Assembly: GCA_903854805.1 (NCBI GenBank)
Contig: CAINXK010000206.1
Span: 1-32,054, forward strand
Reading direction: 5' to 3'
From: an uncultured Anaerolineae bacterium
GTDB lineage: Bacteria > Chloroflexota > Anaerolineae > Anaerolineales > Villigracilaceae
Length of the DNA stretch: 32,054 nt
Shown here: piece after piece, positions 1 through 9,553 of the stretch
Numbering within the stretch: the first letter of the stretch is position 1
How the letters are laid out: every line of letters starts with the position of its first letter
The notes under the pieces: model-generated
Seen by the model: only the letters and a program-made list of their open reading frames with translations
The model's database searches: none
Told to the model about the DNA's origin: nothing
Translations under genes and position numbers: made by a program

Positions 1-40
1 AGCGCAGGCTCCGGCAATAATGTAGAAAAAGAATGATGGA

Positions 41-81
41 AAAAAAAGATACTGCCCATTATTTTGAGCAGTATCTTTTTT
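41..81 (-). terminator. Intrinsic terminator of the GT-C-like membrane protein gene
   Basis: Perfect inverted repeat: 48-55 pairs with 68-75 (gatactgc/gcagtatc), extended by an A-run (41-47) facing a T-run (76-81), with a 12-nt loop. It lies about 30 bases past the stop of the minus-strand gene at 110. Because it has A's on one side and T's on the other, it could also stop plus-strand transcription entering from the left. Confidence 0.8.
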
Positions 82-109
82 CTTTCAAATATGAAGGTGG
101 AAGCGCGAA

Positions 110-1687
110 TTATTTTTTAAATATTGCAGTAGTTTCGTTTTCATAGGCAAGTCTAAACTCGGTTGAATTGCGTAATTCTTTGATTAGTGCTTGTTCGAGT
201 TGGCAGATTTCTGTTTCCGGACAATTTTCGTCGGCAACTTTTTTTATGTAAACATGATCATAGGATATTCCAAGCCTGGCTGTTTGGTTTTTTATGCAAG
301 CGATATCTTGTAAAATACAGTTTATTAAGCCTTGATAGCTCAAAATTGAATCGATGAATTTTGGACCCCATACCCATTCAAGTCCTTGAAGGGTGGTTTG
401 GCTTCGACGTTCAGTGATGGTTGGAAACCACTCTTGAACTGGATCGCGCATCATCTGGGATTCACCTGTAATGATAATGAACTTGCTATTATTAGGGGTA
501 TTTTGGCGGATCCACGCCATGGCATCTTGATCTGAGTTGCTTAGCCGGTTGTTAGCCAGTTTTAAATCCAGCGTAAATGCATTAAATAACAAATAACTAA
601 GTAAGTAACCCAGAAATAAGCCTGTAACAAGATATCGTCTACGAAACTTTTGCCCGGGTTTTCCGTGAATAGCTGGCAATATTACGTCCAGCAGACTGAT
701 TGCAGCCAGAATTGCAAGTGGGATGATTGCCGCGCGTGAGGAACTTCGAGGGTTAATAAAAAATGGAACGATTAGCCAGGCTGGCAGAAAATATTTGTTT
801 TGCCCGAGTTTCACAAAAAGACCAATCAGGCCGAGGAACCCGAGGATTTGCAGTCCAGTTTCTTGAGCAAAATCAAAAGAAAACAGCGCAGTCCACAGAA
901 AAAGAGAATTCCCGTTTGTCTGCATAGCATTGATAAATGGAGTTAGCCCATGTAGTCGTAAAACATAAAAAAGCCAGGGTCCGCAAATAAGCGTTACTCC
1001 GGCGCAGACCAGAAAAACATCAAAAATTGTGCGTTTGCTGCGTGACGAAAAAATCCAGATGATTGCGGCGCTTGTAAGTGTGAGTAGTGCAGATTCTGGA
1101 TGACTTAACACAACTAAAGCACCACAAATGATTGTCAAGATGAGTGATCTGGTTGTGCGGTTATTGAAAAGTTGGAAAGTGTAGTACGAGGTTAGAATTA
1201 AAAAGAGCTGTCCTATGCCCCTTGTTAATCCACCACCCATTAGATACCAGTCCATGGAGAGTGGGGTAAGTGCGAAAAATATGGTGGCTACTGCTGATTT
1301 CAACCTTGATTTTAATATAGCATTTGCCAGAAGCACGAATGCTGGGATTAGTAAAATATTAATTATTGCGGGTAGCCAAAGTAATACAGAAAGATCTGAT
1401 GCATGCAAAAAATCTGCAGCCATACCAGCAATAAAAAAGGGTAGTGGGGGATAGCTAAAAGGGATATTTTGATTATTATAGGTGGTAAAAATTGGCAATG
1501 AATAACCATTATGGCGGAGATCCCGGATCATTGTAATAAACATACCGCCATCGTTTATAGGAAAACCTGCCAATTTTGCAGGCATGATTCTCAACCAGCA
1601 GCCAAAAATTATTATCCCAAGCAAAATCAGGTGGGATATTTCGTTCTCTGATAAGCTTTTCGCAGGCTTACCGGATATTAGTGTCAT
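110..1687 (-). CDS. Polytopic membrane protein, probable GT-C-type glycosyltransferase (525 aa)
   Basis: The first two thirds are a series of hydrophobic segments (about ten, between residues 20 and 370). A soluble C-terminal part follows (about 375-525). After the first membrane segment comes a loop with FPINDGGMF. An acidic residue in the first outer loop is typical of GT-C enzymes that use lipid-linked sugars (PMT/ArnT/STT3-like), so transfer of a sugar from a polyprenyl carrier at the outer face of the membrane is a reasonable inference; the exact family was not recognised. The C-terminal domain starts with an AMAWIRQNTP stretch like that seen in such membrane proteins. The gene follows mutS in the same direction after 96 bases. 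No strong Shine-Dalgarno sequence precedes the ATG. Substrate and product cannot be read from the sequence. Confidence 0.7.
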   Translation of the reverse strand: MTLISGKPAKSLSENEISHLILLGIIIFGCWLRIMPAKLAGFPINDGGMFITMIRDLRHNGYSLPIFTTYNNQNIPFSYPPLPFFIAGMAADFLHASDLSVLLWLPAIINILLIPAFVLLANAILKSRLKSAVATIFFALTPLSMDWYLMGGGLTRGIGQLFLILTSYYTFQLFNNRTTRSLILTIICGALVVLSHPESALLTLTSAAIIWIFSSRSKRTIFDVFLVCAGVTLICGPWLFYVLRLHGLTPFINAMQTNGNSLFLWTALFSFDFAQETGLQILGFLGLIGLFVKLGQNKYFLPAWLIVPFFINPRSSSRAAIIPLAILAAISLLDVILPAIHGKPGQKFRRRYLVTGLFLGYLLSYLLFNAFTLDLKLANNRLSNSDQDAMAWIRQNTPNNSKFIIITGESQMMRDPVQEWFPTITERRSQTTLQGLEWVWGPKFIDSILSYQGLINCILQDIACIKNQTARLGISYDHVYIKKVADENCPETEICQLEQALIKELRNSTEFRLAYENETTAIFKK

Positions 1688-1783
1688 TGATTTTCGCTCA
1701 TTCTAGACCGGAATTAATAATAATATTGCTGAGATTGAAGATCTTCAGGAAATGGTTTATTTTTTTCTTGGACAAGGGACTGG

Positions 1784-4342
1784 TTACAAAAAGTTTTTCT
1801 GCCATTCAAATAATTTATTAATGGCTTCGATTGGAGAGAGTGTGTTGATATCAACTTTTCTGAGTTCATCCAGCATAGGGTTTGTTTCTGGGAATAGTGC
1901 CACTTGTTGGGCAGCTACGGGGTTTATTTTGACGGCTCGGCCAGAAGTCTTTTCTAATTCAACCAAAATTTCTCCTGCCCGTTGAATGACAGGGCGTGGC
2001 AGGCCGGCTAATTGCGCGACATGAATACCGTATGAGCGATCTGCTCCGCCAGGGATGATTTTGTGTAAAAAAATAACCTTTGCATCGGATTCGGTGACGG
2101 CAACATTGTAATTTCTAACACCTGGCAAGAGGTCAGCCAGTTGGGTTAGTTCGTGATAATGAGTGGCAAATAAGGTTTTTGCACGTAAGTGTGGATGATT
2201 ATGAATATGTTCAACAACGGCCCAGGCAATTGATACGCCGTCGTATGTACTGGTGCCACGTCCGATCTCATCCAGGATAAGCAAGGACCGTGGTGTGGCA
2301 TGGTGTAGAATATTTGCAGTTTCAATCATTTCGACCATAAAAGTGGATTGCCCAGAATGGATTTCATCTTGTGCGCCAATGCGGGTAAAAATCCGGTCTA
2401 CTAATCCTATTTTTGCAGACGTTGCCGGCACATAACTTCCCATTTGTGCCAGCAGAGCGATTAGCGCTACTTGTCGTAGATAGGTCGATTTGCCGGCCAT
2501 ATTCGGACCGGTAATGACCCGGACGCGTTCACCCGCTTCAAAGATAATATCGTTTGGTACGAAGCGATCATCTTTTAGACTGGTTTCAACAACAGGGTGC
2601 CTACCATCTCTGACTTCAAGAATATCTGCTTCGACGACTTCCGGTCTGATATATCCGCCAAGTGCAGCAGATTCAGCCAGGGTGGAAAGGCAATCAAGCT
2701 CCGCCAGGGTTCGGGCTGTGTTGAGTATTTTCGTAGATGATTTTGCCAGGGTTGCACAAATTTCCTTAAATAGCCGCTGTTCAATTTCGCGAATGCGTTC
2801 TTCTGCATTGAGAACCAGGGTTTCGTACTCTTTCATCTCAGGGGTGATATAGCGCTCAGCATTTACAAGAGTCTGTTTTCTGATGTAATTAGATGGAGCG
2901 TTGGAAGTTTGACCGGCTGAGATTTCCAGATAGTAACCAAAAACTTTGTTGTATCCCACTTTGAGTGTTTTAATACCGGTTCGTTCTCGTTCTATGCGCT
3001 CAAGATTATTAATCCATTCGCGTGCATGGGCGGAAGCTTCGATTACTCCGTCTAGCTCAGCCGAGTATCTGTTTCTTATGATTCCTGTGTTTTGTAGTGT
3101 GGCTGGCGGGTCGTCAGATATAGAAGTATCCAATAAAATTAATTCATCAGAACATGGAGAGAGCAAATTCGTGCTGGCCTGGATGGGACTTGGCCCATCT
3201 GGTAAGACGTTTTGGATCGCAGGCAGTCGCCGCAGGGTTTCTCTTAATGCCACCAGGTCTCGCGGTTGGGCGTGCCCAGATAAAACTCGATTGGTTAAGC
3301 GTTCCAGGTCAGAAAGTGGTTTGAGTGCGCTGCGTAATTCTGCTCTGATCATCCCGGTGGTGAAGAAATACTCGACGCCGTTTTGACGGTTCTGAATTTT
3401 TGGTAAATCAAGCAGAGGCTGGCTTACCCATTGGCGCAGGAGACGCTTGCCCATCGGAGTGACAGTAAAATCAAGCGTGCCGAGCAGCGACCCCTTTATC
3501 TCACCGCGTAGGGTTTCGGTTAATTCTAAATTTCGTCGCGTTGCGGCATCAAGAGTCATAAACTCATTCAAGCTGTAATACCGCAGACTGGTTAGCAAAT
3601 TTAGAGAAGCTGGTTCGGTCTCTTTCAGATATTGTAATATGGCCCCGGCAGCGCTGATAGCCAATGGGGAATTTTTTAAACCGAACCCATCCAACGTGGA
3701 TGCATTGAAATGTTTGAGCAGGCTTTCGCTAGACCGCCCAGGTTCGAAATGCCAACCAGCCCAGGGAGTGGTTCTGCCCGGTATTCCAGGTGGGAGGCTA
3801 ATGATGTCTGGGTGGATTATTTCAGCAGGGCGCAGGCGGGTTAATTCTGCCCGTAGTTGGGCGCCACCGGCCAATTCAAGCTCGGTTACGGCGAATTCGC
3901 CGGTACTAATATCAACATAAGCAACCGCAGCTTTTTCGCTGTCACTGATAACAGCTGCGAGGTAATTATTTGCGTCGCCAGGCAATAGGTTTGCATCGAT
4001 CAATGTTCCAGGGGTAACAACGCGAACCACTTTGCGAGGAAAGATTCCCTTCGCGGGCTGATCGCCAACTTGTTCAGCGATGGCGACGTGGTAGCCTTTT
4101 TCGATTAGACGTGCGAGATAGCTATCGACAGCATGATATGGAATACCAGCCAACGGGACGCGAATTCCATTTCCGACTGGTCTGGATGTGAGTACGATAT
4201 CAAGTTCGCGGGATATTGTTTCGGCATCCTCGTCGAAAGTCTCGTAAAAATCACCCAGACGGAAAAATAAGATAGCATTTGGGTATTGACGTTTGGTATC
4301 AAGGTATTGTTGGCGGACTGGAGTGACATCATCGTTGGGCAT
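1784..4342 (-). CDS. mutS: DNA mismatch repair protein MutS
   Basis: Recognises mispaired and looped DNA and uses ATP to recruit the downstream repair machinery. The 852-residue length is usual for MutS1. The N-terminal mismatch-reading motif is intact (GDFYETF, Phe32-x-Glu34). The Walker A motif is GPNMAGKST (Lys618), followed by the DEIGRGTSTYDG Walker B/signature region and the FATHYHELTQL switch. This architecture (mismatch-binding, connector, core/clamp, ATPase, short C-terminal tail) distinguishes it from MutS2, which lacks the first domain and carries a Smr domain. The start is ATG at 4342. It has no Shine-Dalgarno sequence but has a TAGAAT hexamer exactly six bases upstream, suggesting a leaderless message. 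No mutL is visible next to it. Confidence 0.97.
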   Translation of the reverse strand: MPNDDVTPVRQQYLDTKRQYPNAILFFRLGDFYETFDEDAETISRELDIVLTSRPVGNGIRVPLAGIPYHAVDSYLARLIEKGYHVAIAEQVGDQPAKGIFPRKVVRVVTPGTLIDANLLPGDANNYLAAVISDSEKAAVAYVDISTGEFAVTELELAGGAQLRAELTRLRPAEIIHPDIISLPPGIPGRTTPWAGWHFEPGRSSESLLKHFNASTLDGFGLKNSPLAISAAGAILQYLKETEPASLNLLTSLRYYSLNEFMTLDAATRRNLELTETLRGEIKGSLLGTLDFTVTPMGKRLLRQWVSQPLLDLPKIQNRQNGVEYFFTTGMIRAELRSALKPLSDLERLTNRVLSGHAQPRDLVALRETLRRLPAIQNVLPDGPSPIQASTNLLSPCSDELILLDTSISDDPPATLQNTGIIRNRYSAELDGVIEASAHAREWINNLERIERERTGIKTLKVGYNKVFGYYLEISAGQTSNAPSNYIRKQTLVNAERYITPEMKEYETLVLNAEERIREIEQRLFKEICATLAKSSTKILNTARTLAELDCLSTLAESAALGGYIRPEVVEADILEVRDGRHPVVETSLKDDRFVPNDIIFEAGERVRVITGPNMAGKSTYLRQVALIALLAQMGSYVPATSAKIGLVDRIFTRIGAQDEIHSGQSTFMVEMIETANILHHATPRSLLILDEIGRGTSTYDGVSIAWAVVEHIHNHPHLRAKTLFATHYHELTQLADLLPGVRNYNVAVTESDAKVIFLHKIIPGGADRSYGIHVAQLAGLPRPVIQRAGEILVELEKTSGRAVKINPVAAQQVALFPETNPMLDELRKVDINTLSPIEAINKLFEWQKNFL

Positions 4343-4348
4343 ATTTTG

Positions 4349-4354
4349 ATTCTA
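4349..4354 (-). promoter_or_regulatory. Probable -10 element of a leaderless mutS promoter
   Basis: On the minus strand TAGAAT is followed by six bases and then the mutS ATG, so transcription would start at or next to the A of the start codon. No convincing -35 hexamer and no ribosome binding site are present. The same geometry recurs at other genes here (6518, 27954, 11354). Confidence 0.45.
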
Positions 4355-4450
4355 CTACGTGAAACGAGATTTAATGGCGGCAAATTGGAAATGTTGAAAA
4401 AGGTCTGGTGTTCGTAATTCAATATTGAATATTTTTGAATTAAAAAAATG

Positions 4451-4478
4451 TTATCAAAATTTAAAAATGCGCTATAAT
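4451..4478 (+). promoter_or_regulatory. Probable sigma70-type promoter of the ABC ATPase gene
   Basis: A perfect TATAAT lies at 4473-4478, with TTATCA at 4451-4456 as a weak -35 element (16-base spacing) in AT-rich sequence. The predicted start near 4485 gives a leader of about 28 bases, which includes the GGAGG at 4503-4507. Confidence 0.6.
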
Positions 4479-4512
4479 TAGATCACTATATTTTACTGAA
4501 ATGGAGGAAGTT

Positions 4513-5613
4513 ATGGCCAGTGTAACATACGAACATGTAACAAAGGAATTTGGTAATGTGCGTGCGGTTAATGACCTCAATATGGAGATTGCTGACAAGG
4601 AATTTCTTGTATTCGTCGGCCCTTCAGGTTGTGGTAAGACAACTGCTTTGCGTTTGCTTGCAGGTCTGGAAGAAATTTCAAGCGGTCGAATACTTATTGG
4701 CGACCGTGTTGTAAATGATGTCGCACCCAAAGATCGCGACATTGCCATGGTGTTCCAGTCTTATGCGCTCTATCCCCATCTGACTGTATTTGACAACATG
4801 GCGTTTAGCCTTAAGCTTCGCGGCACACCCAAAGAAGAGATCAAGAAACGTGTCGGCGAAGCAGCTGAAATTCTGGGCATTAATGAACTCCTCGAGCGCA
4901 AACCCCGCCAACTTTCCGGTGGTCAGCGTCAACGCGTGGCTGTTGGTCGTGCTATTGTGCGCCATCCCAAGGTATTTCTTTTCGATGAGCCGCTTTCGAA
5001 CCTGGATGCCAAGCTGCGTGTCCAGACTCGTGCAGAGATCAGCAAGCTTCACCAGCGTTTACAGACTACGTTCATTTATGTTACTCACGATCAGACTGAA
5101 GCTATGACCATGGCAACTCGTATTGCAGTTACAAACAAAGGTATGCTGCAACAGTTGGATACTCCGCAAACCATGTATGATCGACCTTCTAATATGTTTG
5201 TTGCCGGTTTTATTGGCTCACCCGCCATGAACTTTTTCCCTGGTAAGGTCAAAAAAGAGGGTGGAAGATTGTTTATCGAAACCGGTGGCTTTACGGTTGC
5301 TATTCCTGAAGAGCGATCCAAGCCTTATTTCGAATATGTTGACAAGAAAGTTGTTTTCGGAATTCGCCCAGAAGATGTGAAAAACCCTGATTTTATGCCC
5401 CCGAACATTCATGCAGAAAAAATGAGTGCCAAGGTGGATGTCATTGAATTGATGGGTAATGAGATTTACTTATATTTGGTCAGCGCTGGTAACAATTTTG
5501 TTGCGCGCGTTGATCCAAGAACTGCTTTCAAGGCTGGTGAAGATGTGCAAGTCGCCTTGAACATGGATAACTTCCATGTCTTTGATCCGGAAACCGAGAA
5601 AGCCATTCGCTAA
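4513..5613 (+). CDS. ABC transporter ATP-binding protein, MalK/UgpC/MsmX type
   Basis: Nucleotide-binding subunit of the kind that powers sugar or glycerol-phosphate importers from the cytoplasmic face. Starting at 4513 (366 aa), the motifs are Walker A GPSGCGKTT (36-44), Q-loop FQSYALYPH, signature LSGGQ (134-138), Walker B with FDEP (157-160), and switch His192 in THDQTEAMTM. The C-terminal ~130 residues form the TOBE/regulatory region typical of the MalK group (GIRPEDV). An in-frame ATG at 4501 exists, but GGAGG at 4503-4507 lies five bases before the ATG at 4513, which decides for the later start. No permease or binding-protein gene is adjacent, so it may, like MsmX, serve several transporters encoded elsewhere; that is an inference. 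Confidence 0.93.
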   Translation: MASVTYEHVTKEFGNVRAVNDLNMEIADKEFLVFVGPSGCGKTTALRLLAGLEEISSGRILIGDRVVNDVAPKDRDIAMVFQSYALYPHLTVFDNMAFSLKLRGTPKEEIKKRVGEAAEILGINELLERKPRQLSGGQRQRVAVGRAIVRHPKVFLFDEPLSNLDAKLRVQTRAEISKLHQRLQTTFIYVTHDQTEAMTMATRIAVTNKGMLQQLDTPQTMYDRPSNMFVAGFIGSPAMNFFPGKVKKEGGRLFIETGGFTVAIPEERSKPYFEYVDKKVVFGIRPEDVKNPDFMPPNIHAEKMSAKVDVIELMGNEIYLYLVSAGNNFVARVDPRTAFKAGEDVQVALNMDNFHVFDPETEKAIR

Positions 5614-5629
5614 GCTGTTGTAAAATAAT

Positions 5630-5661
5630 AAACCGCCAGGCGCATAGGCACCTGGCGGTTT
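5630..5661 (+). terminator. Terminator after the ABC ATPase gene
   Basis: Eleven-base perfect stem (5630-5640 with 5651-5661, core ccgccagg/cctggcgg) and a ten-base loop, starting 16 bases after the stop. The T-run after it is weak (tttatctt). Confidence 0.75.
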
Positions 5662-5683
5662 ATCTTGCCTAATGGAGATGATG

Positions 5684-6442
5684 ATGGAACCAAAGTACAA
5701 ACTTATTCTTGTTCGCCATGGCCAAAGTACATGGAATTTGGAAAATCGTTTTACAGGCTGGACTGATGTCGATTTGACCGAGCAGGGAATTTCGGAAGCT
5801 CGGAGTGGTGGAAAATTGCTTAAAGAAGGCGGATTTGACTTTGATATTGCTTTCACTTCCGTTCTCAGGCGCGCAATTAAGACCTTGGGGATAATTCAAG
5901 AAGAAATGGGATTGGAATGGATGCCTGTTGTGCGTGCATGGCAGCTAAACGAGAGGCATTATGGTTCCCTTCAGGGTCTGAATAAGGCTGAAATGGCTGA
6001 GAAATTTGGCGAAGCCCAGGTTAAGATTTGGCGCCGCAGTTACGATGTTCCGCCGCCCGCGTTAGAGTTGACAGATGAGCGCCACCCACGTTTTGATCGG
6101 CGCTATGCCGATCTGAAGCAAGAAGAGCTTCCTGCAACTGAGTCGCTAAAAATAACCCTGGAGCGGGTTCTACCGTATTGGCACAATACTCTGGCGCCAA
6201 TGATTAAATCGGGTAAGCGTGTCCTGATTGCTGCCCATGGGAATAGTCTCCGCGCCATGGTGAAATATCTGGATAACATCCCTGACAATGAAATTACCGA
6301 GTTAAATATTCCAACTGGCATACCACTGGTTTACGAGTTGGACGCAGAGTTGAAGCCCATCAATCATTATTACTTGGGTGACGCCGATGCGGTCGCAAAG
6401 GCTGCTGCGGCGGTTGCAGCGCAGGGCGCAACTAAAAAATAA
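5684..6442 (+). CDS. gpmA: 2,3-bisphosphoglycerate-dependent phosphoglycerate mutase
   Basis: Interconverts 3- and 2-phosphoglycerate in glycolysis and gluconeogenesis through a phosphohistidine. The family signature [10 protein letters not shown] is at the N-terminus (catalytic His12 for the start used here). It is followed by [15 protein letters not shown], the [12 protein letters not shown] block and a second histidine motif, [14 protein letters not shown]. Length (252 aa) fits the dPGM family. The tail is alanine-rich and low in complexity. Four in-frame ATGs lie between 5672 and 5684. GGAG at 5674-5677 is six bases from the last of them, so 5684 is the best start. It is a single-gene unit between two hairpins. 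Confidence 0.95.
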   Translation: MEPKYKLILVRHGQSTWNLENRFTGWTDVDLTEQGISEARSGGKLLKEGGFDFDIAFTSVLRRAIKTLGIIQEEMGLEWMPVVRAWQLNERHYGSLQGLNKAEMAEKFGEAQVKIWRRSYDVPPPALELTDERHPRFDRRYADLKQEELPATESLKITLERVLPYWHNTLAPMIKSGKRVLIAAHGNSLRAMVKYLDNIPDNEITELNIPTGIPLVYELDAELKPINHYYLGDADAVAKAAAAVAAQGATKK

Positions 6443-6466
6443 TTCTTCAGGCTGGTTGTTTGCTAG

Positions 6467-6499
6467 AGACCCCAAAGGTTTCACTTACCTTTGGGGTCT
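6467..6499 (+). terminator. Terminator after gpmA
   Basis: Thirteen-base perfect stem: 6467-6479 pairs with 6487-6499 (agaccccaaaggt/acctttggggtct), with a seven-base loop, 24 bases after the gpmA stop. The following T-run is poor. Confidence 0.75.
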
Positions 6500-6505
6500 A
6501 TCGGT

Positions 6506-6511
6506 TAAAAT
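6506..6511 (+). promoter_or_regulatory. Probable -10 element of a leaderless promoter
   Basis: TAAAAT followed by six bases and then the ATG at 6518. No Shine-Dalgarno sequence fits between the gpmA terminator and this start, so the message probably begins at the start codon. No good -35 element is seen. Confidence 0.45.
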
Positions 6512-6517
6512 TGATTC

Positions 6518-9502
6518 ATGACACTCTCACTCGATTTTGTTTCAGAACTTCGCAGACATTTTAAAGGTGATATTCGTTTGGATGATGTCACCAGGGCTTT
6601 ATACAGCACGGATGCTTCCATTTATCAAATAGAGCCTTTGGGTGTTGTTGTCCCTCGCTCTCAGGAAGATCTAATTTCTGCTGTTGAGCTGGCTGCTAAA
6701 TTTAAAATTCCATTGCTGCCTCGAGGTTCTGGTTCATCACTTGCGGGTCAGGCGATTGGGCATGCTTTGATTCTGGATTGTTCCCGATATCTGGATAATA
6801 TTTCTTTGCCTATCAACACTGAGACACGGACAGCGGTTGTGGAGCCAGGGGTGATACTGGCCAGGTTGAACCGCGCTGCCGCCGAACACGGTTTGATGTT
6901 TGGCCCTGATCCGGCGTCTGCCGAACGTGCAACGATGGGTGGGGTTATTGGAAATAATGCAACTGGAGCACATTCAATTTTATACGGCATGACATCTGAC
7001 CACATACTTTCGGCAGATGTGGTCTTGTCGGATGGTAGCCTTGCTACCTGGGGACCTATCGTAGGCGACCCAATAATCCAGAAAGATAGACAATCAGATG
7101 TGGTCGCAGCAGTGTTTGATATACGCCAGAGATACATTGCGGCAATCCAAAAATCATGGCCGAAAACTTGGCGTAATTCAGCAGGTTATCGTTTGAATTA
7201 TCTCTTGCCGTGGTCTGCTACCCGGCCCTATCAATGGGTTGGTGATGAATATCCTCCGAAACCTTTTCCGGCGGAGTTTAATCTGGCGACTCTTTTGGCC
7301 GGTAGCGAAGGTACACTCGCTGTAATCAGGTCTGCCACGGTAAATCTGGTCAAAAAACCGAAACACACAATTCTGGGAGTTCTGTCATTTGATAGTATCG
7401 CGAGTGCTTGTGACGCAGTCCCTGAATTATTAATGCGCAGCCCTTCGGCAGTTGAGCTTATTCCGCAGATGCTTATTCATCTGGCGCGTAGCGTTCCTGC
7501 ATTTGCGAGCCAATTGGGCTTTGTTCAGGGCGATCCAGCCGCACTGCTTGTGGTTGAATTTTCGGGTGACGAAAGCGCCATTTTGTTGGAAAAGGTTAGA
7601 AGTTTGGGATCTGAGGTTGTGATAGCTGAAACTTTTTCTGATCAAGACAAGGTTTGGGCGGTGCGAAAGGTTGGGCTTGGAATTATCGATTCGCGTCCGT
7701 CGCAAGAAAGGCCGATAGCGTTTATTGAAGATTGTGCAATTCCGGTTGAACACCTGGGCGAATTTGTACGCGAAGTAGAGCAAATTTTAGCAGCCCATGG
7801 CACGCAGGCAGCTTTTTATGCGCATGCTTCCGCCGGATGTTTGCATATTAAGCCTATTCTGAATCTCAAATCATTCGCGGGTGTTCAGAATTTAAGATCT
7901 ATCGCATCCGAGGTGCTTCAGCTGACTCTGCGGGTGGGTGGGGCTATGTCATCTGAGCATGGTGATGGTTTGGCAAGATCGGAATGGCTACTGGAAACAT
8001 ATGGTGAGCAAGTTATTGAGGCGATGAGAAGTCTGAAGCGAGCCGCTGATCCCGATTTACTACTCTGTCCAGATAAATTATTTGACGCGCCAGCGATGGA
8101 TACGAATTTGCGCTATGGTGGCAATTATGAATCCAATCCGTGGTCTCCGGATTTAGATTTTAGTCAGACCGGTGGATTGGCAGGCGCCATTGAACGCTGT
8201 AACGGACAGGGGGTATGCCGCAAACAGGGTGGTGTTATGTGCCCATCTTTTCAGGCCACGCGTGATGAAGTGAATTCAACCCGCGGCCGTGCCAATTTAC
8301 TGAGAGCAATGATCTCTGTCAGTGAAAAGGGATTGCAGGATGAGCAGGTAAAGTCAGCCTTGGATTTGTGCCTGGCCTGTAAAGGATGCAAGGCTGAGTG
8401 TCCAAGCGGCGTGGATATGGCAAAGTTAAAATACGAATTTCAGTCACGCTATTTTCAGACTCATTGGCGTCCACTTCGGGACTATCTATTTGGTTATATC
8501 GGCTTTTTTGCTAGTCTGGGATCCCCTGTTGGTTGGCTGATTAATTGGATAATGGGAAAGGTAATAGTTAGAAATCTTGCGAATCGATTTTTAGGAATTT
8601 CATCAAAAAGAATTCTGCCGAAATTTGATTATATTAATACGCATAGTTCAAACAGACAACCCCGGGTAAGCCTTCAATTGAATAAGCACAACAACAACAA
8701 TAATGAGAGTTGCTTATTCCTTCCCGATACTTTTACGCATTACTTTGAGCCTGAAGTTGAGAAATCAGCGCTTGATGTTCTGGCCGCATGTGGTGTGAAC
8801 GTGGTGATATTACCTGTCTTTGGTGCTGGGCGCACTCTTATATCGAAAGGTTTTATTAAACCAGCCAGGAACCACGCCATCCATTTGATGGACGAAATCC
8901 GACGATTAGATCCATCAGGAAAACTAGCAGTAGTGGGTTTAGAACCTTCTGAAATATACACCTTGCGAGACGATGTTCTGGATTTGCTCCCCGATCGCCG
9001 TGATGAAACCGAAGCTCTTGCCAGACGGGCTTGGCTAATTGACGAGTATCTCGTCCGGCCTCCTTCAGGTAGCCAAAAATTACGCATTCATAATGCGTCC
9101 TACCGGAAAAATACTGAAAACGAATCCAATAGAATTCTTTTGCATGGCCATTGTTACCAAAAGGCTCAACCGCCGAATGCGGATGGAATGGCAGTGGGGG
9201 TAAATGCATCAATCGAAATGTTAAAATCCGCCGGATACAATGTTGATGTACTAAATACTGGCTGTTGTGGAATGGCGGGGGCATTTGGGTATGAGACCGA
9301 TCATTTTGAGGTTTCTATGCAGGTTGGAGAGCTAAAATTATTCCCGGATTTGCGGATAGACTCTGGTAGATCGCTGGTGGCAGCGCTGGGAACATCGTGT
9401 CGTTCGCAAATTGAGGATGGAACCGGGGTAAAGGCTCTCCATTCGATTGTTTTGGTCTCAAATAAACTCATGGCTAGTGTCGAATCTGATAGAATGAGTT
9501 AG
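6518..9502 (+). CDS. FAD-linked oxidase/Fe-S dehydrogenase fusion (GlcD-GlcF or YdiJ type, 994 aa)
   Basis: Probably oxidises a 2-hydroxyacid such as D-lactate or D-2-hydroxyglutarate and passes electrons to its own Fe-S domain. N-terminal FAD_binding_4 domain (residues ~30-270): PRGSGSSLAGQAIG and GGVIGNNATGAHS. C-terminal FAD-oxidase domain to ~540, with SSEHGDGLARSEW. Fe-S region from ~560: a YdiJ-like first motif (CNGQGVC...MCPS) and a canonical CLACKGCKAECP. Last come two CCG-type domains. The second is intact (HGHCYQKA and GCCGMAGAFGYE). In the first, the expected CCGR reads GAGR (769-772) and the cysteine expected after Glu-Pro-Ser is Glu812, so that centre appears lost. The substrate cannot be decided from sequence. 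A lactate- or glycolate-type electron donor would fit an anaerobe. Confidence 0.85.
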   Translation: MTLSLDFVSELRRHFKGDIRLDDVTRALYSTDASIYQIEPLGVVVPRSQEDLISAVELAAKFKIPLLPRGSGSSLAGQAIGHALILDCSRYLDNISLPINTETRTAVVEPGVILARLNRAAAEHGLMFGPDPASAERATMGGVIGNNATGAHSILYGMTSDHILSADVVLSDGSLATWGPIVGDPIIQKDRQSDVVAAVFDIRQRYIAAIQKSWPKTWRNSAGYRLNYLLPWSATRPYQWVGDEYPPKPFPAEFNLATLLAGSEGTLAVIRSATVNLVKKPKHTILGVLSFDSIASACDAVPELLMRSPSAVELIPQMLIHLARSVPAFASQLGFVQGDPAALLVVEFSGDESAILLEKVRSLGSEVVIAETFSDQDKVWAVRKVGLGIIDSRPSQERPIAFIEDCAIPVEHLGEFVREVEQILAAHGTQAAFYAHASAGCLHIKPILNLKSFAGVQNLRSIASEVLQLTLRVGGAMSSEHGDGLARSEWLLETYGEQVIEAMRSLKRAADPDLLLCPDKLFDAPAMDTNLRYGGNYESNPWSPDLDFSQTGGLAGAIERCNGQGVCRKQGGVMCPSFQATRDEVNSTRGRANLLRAMISVSEKGLQDEQVKSALDLCLACKGCKAECPSGVDMAKLKYEFQSRYFQTHWRPLRDYLFGYIGFFASLGSPVGWLINWIMGKVIVRNLANRFLGISSKRILPKFDYINTHSSNRQPRVSLQLNKHNNNNNESCLFLPDTFTHYFEPEVEKSALDVLAACGVNVVILPVFGAGRTLISKGFIKPARNHAIHLMDEIRRLDPSGKLAVVGLEPSEIYTLRDDVLDLLPDRRDETEALARRAWLIDEYLVRPPSGSQKLRIHNASYRKNTENESNRILLHGHCYQKAQPPNADGMAVGVNASIEMLKSAGYNVDVLNTGCCGMAGAFGYETDHFEVSMQVGELKLFPDLRIDSGRSLVAALGTSCRSQIEDGTGVKALHSIVLVSNKLMASVESDRMS

Positions 9503-9553
9503 TTGTTTATTAGAAATTGTATAAAATAACCCTGGATTTTGGGAGTAAATAAT

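Noticed and set aside
2946..3386. 146-residue plus-strand frame opposite mutS
   Set aside because: Antisense shadow inside a fully conserved mutS, with no independent support.
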